Assembly: GCA_934141475.1 (NCBI GenBank)
Contig: CAKPCG010000001.1
Location: 34,367 to 98,366, forward strand
Source of the DNA: an uncultured Clostridia bacterium
Lineage (GTDB): Bacteria; Bacillota; Clostridia; TANB77; CAG-508
DNA: 64,000 bases
Direction: 5' to 3'
Part shown: piece by piece, positions 59,874-64,000 of the stretch
Numbering within the stretch: position 1 is the first letter of the stretch
How the letters are laid out: the number at the start of each line of letters is the position of its first letter
Program-made: the position numbers and the translations under genes
Notes under the pieces: generated by a model
The model's input: only the letters and a program-made list of their open reading frames with translations
Told to the model about the DNA's origin: nothing
The model's database searches: none

Positions 59874-60512
59874 ATGGATTCGGATATGAAATTAATATGG
59901 ATATTAACATTACTGATATTAATTTTTGGAACATTTTTTATTATTAGAATAACAGTTTTCAAAGATGAAGGAATTTCAACAACAACTGCAAATATTGCAG
60001 AGACAAATACATTAACAAATGAAAATAGTAATATTTTAAATGTAAATACATATACAAATAATAATTTAAATATTACGAGTGAAAAAAGTACAAATGATTC
60101 AAAAAAATATTCTAACAAAACCAGTAAATATGAAAGTGATAAAAATGCAACAAAAATAAACAAGATTGCAGTAGCTATTTTATCATTAATATTTTCAATT
60201 ATAATGTTATATATTTTATATAATATTTTTGAAAAATATAATTTAAAAACAGGGCTTGTTGCTTATAGTGTATACTCATTAATTGAAACTTTTATAAGAA
60301 ATGGATTTAACTTTAAGGCAATTTTTTTTGTACTTATTTTAGGAGTAATACAAACATTAATTGCATATGTTATTTATACAAAAAGTAAGTCATTTTTTGA
60401 CTTTTTCTGGAAACTATTTTTTATGAATATATTACTAATTATTATTTTTGGTTTGTTAGCAAGTGTTTTGGGAATGTTTTTGATTAAAAATAATTTGATA
60501 TTTGCAATATAA
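59874..60512 (+). CDS. Hypothetical polytopic membrane protein
   Basis: 212 residues from ATG 59874 (AAAGGGGGAAA site). There is an N-terminal membrane helix (WILTLLILIFGTFFIIRITV). A Ser/Thr/Asn-rich loop of about 80 residues follows, and then four membrane helices in the C-terminal half (ILSLIFSIIMLYILYNIF and others). No family is recognised. Topology suggests an outside loop between helix 1 and the rest. Confidence 0.65.
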   Translation: MDSDMKLIWILTLLILIFGTFFIIRITVFKDEGISTTTANIAETNTLTNENSNILNVNTYTNNNLNITSEKSTNDSKKYSNKTSKYESDKNATKINKIAVAILSLIFSIIMLYILYNIFEKYNLKTGLVAYSVYSLIETFIRNGFNFKAIFFVLILGVIQTLIAYVIYTKSKSFFDFFWKLFFMNILLIIIFGLLASVLGMFLIKNNLIFAI

Positions 60513-60664
60513 ATATTAATTGATGGTAAGAATTTTAATTAATATGTTTTATTAAAAATTTGATATAATTTAAATATTTTTAATAAAATAAAAACATAGC
60601 ATTATTGGTTATTTTAGAAATATATTCTAAAATAACCAATAAAAATGCATATTATATGTATAAA

Positions 60665-61477
60665 TTATGTATTTATAATTTTGAATAATTCATTTTTTAA
60701 AGTCTTTTCAATTTTATAAAAATCTTTTTTATAATCTTTTGTAAGCTCAATACAAACCTGTTTTGTAAAAATGTTTTTTAATAAATCTACTTCTTCTGTA
60801 TTTGAGTATACGGAAAGTTTTTTTATATTATTATTATTTTTATATTTATCAATTATATTAAATATAAAACTTTTTTGTACCTTTTTTAGTTTAGCTTCAA
60901 ATTTAAACTCTGATATTTCACAATCAGAAGAATTAATATGTTTAAGTTCAACAAAATCCTGAGAATTATTATAAAATGACAAAGATATTTTATTTATATT
61001 CATAGATTCTAATTCACTATCGCTCTTTTTAAAAGGTTCTAAACTTAAATTTATAGGAGAGTGATTAGTTATTAAATTTTTTATATATACATCAGGTGAA
61101 GGGATTTTTTGAGTTTTTATTACAGATACACCTAAATTTTTAAAATCAATATAAAAATATGTATAACTTTCTAAAATAAATTCAGAAGTATCATTAATTT
61201 GAGTTCCTCTACCATTTCTAATTTCGGTTAGTACACCCAAATCGCCACTTCTACAAATACTTGCAAATATGTGATCTTGGTCCAATGTTATTGTTTCAAA
61301 AGATATACCTTCACTTGAAAAAGTATTGTTATCTTTAAACATACTATAAAAATATTCGTATAATACTATATTACTACTTTTATTTAAATCTCTAAAACTA
61401 GGTTCTAAAATAATCTTATAAAAATTCAATAATTTTTTGTAAGATTTTGTATTTGATTCCTTTTTTTTACTTGGCAT
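60665..61477 (-). CDS. Hypothetical protein, possibly accessory
   Basis: 270 residues, soluble. After a basic start (PSKKKESNTKSYKKLLNFYK) there are alternating strands and helices with SICRSGDLGVLTEIRNGRGT and ESYTYFYIDFKNLGVSVIKT. The C-terminus is Lys/Asn-rich. I recognise no domain. It is divergent from the next gene and lies in an accessory stretch, so a defence or mobile-element role is possible but not shown. Confidence 0.6.
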   Translation of the reverse strand: MPSKKKESNTKSYKKLLNFYKIILEPSFRDLNKSSNIVLYEYFYSMFKDNNTFSSEGISFETITLDQDHIFASICRSGDLGVLTEIRNGRGTQINDTSEFILESYTYFYIDFKNLGVSVIKTQKIPSPDVYIKNLITNHSPINLSLEPFKKSDSELESMNINKISLSFYNNSQDFVELKHINSSDCEISEFKFEAKLKKVQKSFIFNIIDKYKNNNNIKKLSVYSNTEEVDLLKNIFTKQVCIELTKDYKKDFYKIEKTLKNELFKIINT

Positions 61478-61593
61478 TTAATACATCCTTCTTCCTTTAT
61501 TTCACATTATATCTTTATTATTCAAATTTTGACAATTATATAATATTTTCTATAAATTATCAATATTAAAAAAGTATTTATTTTGGGTGGTTT

Positions 61594-61656
61594 AAATACG
61601 ATATTTTATAAATGATAAAATTAAGTGATGCACTTAGAAATAAAATATTGCGATTT
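61594..61656. other. Nested inverted repeats before the hypothetical gene at 61.7 kb
   Basis: An outer pair (AAATACGATATTTTAT at 61594-61609 and ATAAAATATTGCGATTT at 61640-61656, about 12 of 16 paired) encloses the smaller palindrome AAGTGATGCACTT (61623-61635). It can fold as one hairpin or act as operators between the divergent genes. Confidence 0.45.
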
Positions 61657-61727
61657 TATGTAAAATAATATATAATATTTTTGATCAAAATTCAATAATA
61701 AAAATCCATACACAAGGAGGGCAACAT

Positions 61728-62690
61728 ATGGGAATATCCATACAAGAATTTCAAAAAACAATGGAAATACTAGGGGCTCAACGGTTAAATGACCGAAAAG
61801 GTTCTAGATATGACGTTTTTGTACCATGTTTTAGAATCAATAGAACTCAGTTCTATCACTCTGGTACATACTATGTAGTTAATAGTGGAGGAGAAAGACC
61901 AAGTAAAATAATGGATTGTGCAATGGAAGCAGTCGGAGAAAAAGATCCAGGAGGCAGGAATTTTTGGTGGGGAGAAGTACATTCAGTAAAAGGAATGATA
62001 GTATTAGCAACAATGATGAAAGGAAATCACAGTAAGGAATTGGTTGATGAACTTACTAATAAAGTATATAAAAAAATATTAGACAGTTCATTAATTAAGA
62101 AAAACATTGAATTTGAAACTGAATTTCGCACTATTTCCCCAAAAATGCAAAAGCTATATAAACTGCTTAAAGAGCATAGAAATGTAGTAAATCCATTTGG
62201 TATTGAAGGAGTTAAAATTAAAGAACCAGTAAAATATATTGATAAATTAGACATAAAGTTTTCTAAAAGTGAAAAGAACGAAGGAAGTTACTGGTTAACT
62301 CTAAAAAATACATCATATGAAACATACCTAAGAAATTCGCCTACAGGGTGGTGTTACAGAAGTGAAATATATCTGCAAGAAAACCAAAAAAGCGGTTTTA
62401 TTTTACTTATTCATTATTATGAAAAAGAAAGTAGGAATACAGTTGAAGACGAGATTATATATCTTAAGAATAATATGAAAAAAGATGCTGATACTGAAGC
62501 AGAAAACGAAGTAGAGGACGTTGATTTAAGGTTTAGTTTAAAAACTGGCTTAGCATGGAAGACTTATAAAGAAAAAGCTGCCCAGCCTATTACAGATGAA
62601 CAGCTTGATTGTATTATTACTAATTTAAAAATTAGTATAAGATATTTAAAAAAGAACTTAATATGTAATATGATTGAAACAGCAGAATAA
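61728..62690 (+). CDS. Hypothetical protein
   Basis: 320 residues with an AAGGAGGG site. GSRYDVFVPCFRINRTQFYH, GGERPSKIMD and NFWWGEVHSVKG suggest a compact N-terminal domain. The second half carries helices, with KYIDKLDIKFSKSEKNEGSY in between. No family is recognised and no membrane segment is seen. A clear terminator follows. Base composition is closer to the right-hand accessory genes than to the core. Confidence 0.65.
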   Translation: MGISIQEFQKTMEILGAQRLNDRKGSRYDVFVPCFRINRTQFYHSGTYYVVNSGGERPSKIMDCAMEAVGEKDPGGRNFWWGEVHSVKGMIVLATMMKGNHSKELVDELTNKVYKKILDSSLIKKNIEFETEFRTISPKMQKLYKLLKEHRNVVNPFGIEGVKIKEPVKYIDKLDIKFSKSEKNEGSYWLTLKNTSYETYLRNSPTGWCYRSEIYLQENQKSGFILLIHYYEKESRNTVEDEIIYLKNNMKKDADTEAENEVEDVDLRFSLKTGLAWKTYKEKAAQPITDEQLDCIITNLKISIRYLKKNLICNMIETAE

Positions 62691-62702
62691 TGTAATGGAT
62701 TT

Positions 62703-62737
62703 AGTACGCCACTTTTTATTGAAGGTGGCGTACTTTT
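62703..62737 (+). terminator. Terminator after the 61.7-kb gene
   Basis: AGTACGCCAC (62703-62712) and GTGGCGTACT (62725-62734) form a 10-bp perfect stem, followed by TTTT. Confidence 0.85.
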
Positions 62738-62754
62738 GGATGATGGACATATAA

Positions 62755-62901
62755 ATGCTCTGTGATGATAAAACTCTTTTTTGTAATTTTGAACTAATTA
62801 AATTCAATGAAATAGAAAAAGACGCAATAATAGCTTCAGGAGAACAAAAACATTGGCACATATATGATGTTATTGCAAAAAAAATAAAAAAGAGTATATA
62901 A
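62755..62901 (+). CDS. Short open frame, probable gene fragment
   Basis: 48 residues (ATG 62755 to TAA) containing FELIKFNEIEKDAIIASGEQ and HWHIYDVIAKKIK. There is no clear ribosome site. It may be the end of a decayed gene in the gap between the terminator and the next minus-strand gene. Low confidence as a real gene. Confidence 0.3.
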   Translation: MLCDDKTLFCNFELIKFNEIEKDAIIASGEQKHWHIYDVIAKKIKKSI

Positions 62902-62945
62902 CAAAAGTTTTTATAAATAAAAGAAAATAGGGCAATAGCCCTATT

Positions 62946-63317
62946 TTAGAAATCGAAAAATTCTATTAATTCTCGGCAATTTTTTCTAGAATCGCCTCGA
63001 TCCCATCTTACCTTAGAATCCTTCCGGCAAAATCTTCCTATTCTACTAGAAAAGCAATGAAAAGAAATTTGCCTTTTTTGATTGTTAAGATAATATGTAA
63101 AATAGCAAATATAATTTGCTACCTTTTCGGGATCGCGAATTACATCGAATTTTACTCCAGCTTTTTCGCTGGAAATACGGCAAATGATATTTAGAGCCTT
63201 TAATATTTGCTCATCTTTTGCCAAATATTCTCTTTCTATCAGATCGTAGCTTGTACAATCTGATAAATGAAGAGAATATATATGCTTACCTGCATCCGAG
63301 CAAGCCTGTATTCTCAC
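62946..63317 (-). CDS. Hypothetical protein, less AT-rich than its neighbours
   Basis: 123 residues. CFSSRIGRFCRKDSKVRWDR, ending RKNCRELIEFFDF, and an N-terminal MRIQACSDAGKH are seen. Cysteine and arginine are unusually frequent for this genome and GC is visibly higher, which suggests horizontal transfer. I do not recognise the family. The start has no strong ribosome site. Confidence 0.45.
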   Translation of the reverse strand: MRIQACSDAGKHIYSLHLSDCTSYDLIEREYLAKDEQILKALNIICRISSEKAGVKFDVIRDPEKVANYICYFTYYLNNQKRQISFHCFSSRIGRFCRKDSKVRWDRGDSRKNCRELIEFFDF

Positions 63318-63624
63318 AATTGTGAGAGCCAGGTTTTTTTGGGTAGTTTATTGTAATTAGTGGTCGAGGCGAGGTACTATAACCAATGGCTATTTTTCTT
63401 TATTGTATCTGATTTTCTTCCATATATTGTATCTAACAACTGAAATATTCAATTTTCAAAGTGCTATCAAAGAATTTAGGGAAATTCTATTGATTTTTTA
63501 AAGTAATTACTGTAATCTATATATATCAACAAGTAATTACTTAACTTTATTAAAGTATAATGTAAGCCTTATAATTTGCCGAGCGATTACAATGGAATCT
63601 TTAGGGATTTTTTAGGAGTGGAAA
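63318..63624. other. Non-coding gap in the right accessory tail
   Basis: 307 bases show no supported gene, tRNA or repeat. The first part keeps the higher GC of the previous gene; the rest is AT-rich. Confidence 0.4.
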
Positions 63625-63860
63625 ATGAAAGCTAATTTTCACATAGAAAATCAACGTTTCTGCCTAGCTTTTGACAGATACGTAATCGAAGAAATAAATG
63701 GAAAATTTTAGTAAACTTATCACAAGATACAATAATGCTTAATATTTGTAAATTCTGTCATAAAGCTTTTATACATAAAAATTCAAAGGCAGAATATGAT
63801 ACACAACAATGTAAAAATAAGGCGAATGTTTATAGTTTTAGAAAAAGAGTTCAAGAATAA
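63625..63860 (+). pseudogene. Remnant of a zinc-ribbon-ended protein (DUF6076/CGNR-like)
   Basis: Two short plus-strand pieces are visible. One starts at 63628-63630 (MKANFHIENQRFCLAFDRY, stop near 63711). The other is ATG 63735 to TAA 63860 and reads ICKFCHKAFIHKNSKAEYD, then QQCKNKANVYSFRKR. The C-x2-C ... C pattern resembles the C-terminal zinc ribbon of DUF6076-type proteins, with one cysteine of the last pair changed. The pieces are too short to be the whole gene. Confidence 0.4.
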
Positions 63861-63934
63861 TGATTGAATAATATATTTTTAGTTGTTATATTAACAAAGA
63901 ATTAATTAGATAGATTATTAAGGGGAGAATTTTG

Positions 63935-64000
63935 ATGAAAAGTAGTAAAGAAAAATATTATAATATTACAAAAAATGCAAAGCCACATTTAAATGTACTT
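63935..64000 (+). CDS. N-terminal start of a CDS cut by the window edge, possible methyltransferase
   Basis: 22 residues (MKSSKEKYYNITKNAKPHLN and on) after an AAGGGGAG ribosome site. The YYNITKNAKPH pattern is reminiscent of class I SAM-dependent methyltransferases of the tellurite-methyltransferase group, but the sequence is too short to be sure. Confidence 0.4.
   Translation, partial: MKSSKEKYYNITKNAKPHLNVL

Overview
The window is the replication-origin region of a very AT-rich, low-GC Gram-positive bacterium, most likely an uncultured gut-type member of the Clostridia. The evidence is the canonical Firmicutes origin order: parB-parA-rsmG-mnmG-mnmE-jag-yidC-yidD-rnpA-rpmH on the minus strand, then dnaA-dnaN-recF-gyrB and gyrA on the plus strand. 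DnaA-box clusters lie on both sides of dnaA. Clostridial families such as DUF4446, DUF4179, VanW-type proteins and DUF1858 are also present. I do not name a species.

Layout. 0-4.5 kb: the end of a polysaccharide deacetylase, an ECF sigma factor with a very long anti-sigma protein, a HEPT-MNT toxin-antitoxin pair and two tRNA-Ser genes. 4.6-14.1 kb: the left origin arm. 14.1-16.35 kb: a bipartite oriC with DnaA boxes, six DnaA-trio repeats and an AT-rich unwinding element. 16.3-28.6 kb: dnaN, recF, gyrB and gyrA, with part of a type IV secretion-like gene set wedged between gyrB and gyrA. 28.6-34.8 kb: a coiled-coil protein, a VanW protein, a starch-binding-like protein, an SDR reductase and four tRNAs. 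34.9-40.4 kb: the rest of the type IV secretion-like set (VirD4, VirB2, VirB6 and PrgI homologues), followed by DnaD and DnaC-type helicase loaders. 40.4-47.2 kb: CapA, an ABC-F ATPase, Tex and an HD-GYP response regulator. 47.2-53.4 kb: a single-module NRPS (C-A-T-reductase, predicted valine) with a histidine kinase. 53.6-64 kb: HtrA, MalQ, tRNA-Arg, decayed cupin/MerR/flavodoxin fragments, an M29 aminopeptidase and an accessory tail of unrecognised genes.

The most interesting content is the relaxase-less type IV secretion-like locus split across the origin. Several parts look damaged: a virD4 homologue with an ATA where its start should be and two +1 frameshifts, a virB6 homologue cut by an in-frame TAG, and a duplicated, decayed 3' end of a P-loop gene. 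rnpA and mnmE also each carry a one-base insertion. Because rnpA is essential, sequencing or assembly error must be excluded before any of these is called biological. Other points of interest are a roughly 60-nt leader element present in three copies (53.5, 57.4 and 58.6 kb) upstream of unrelated genes, and the NRPS predicted to release an N-acylated valine aldehyde or alcohol.
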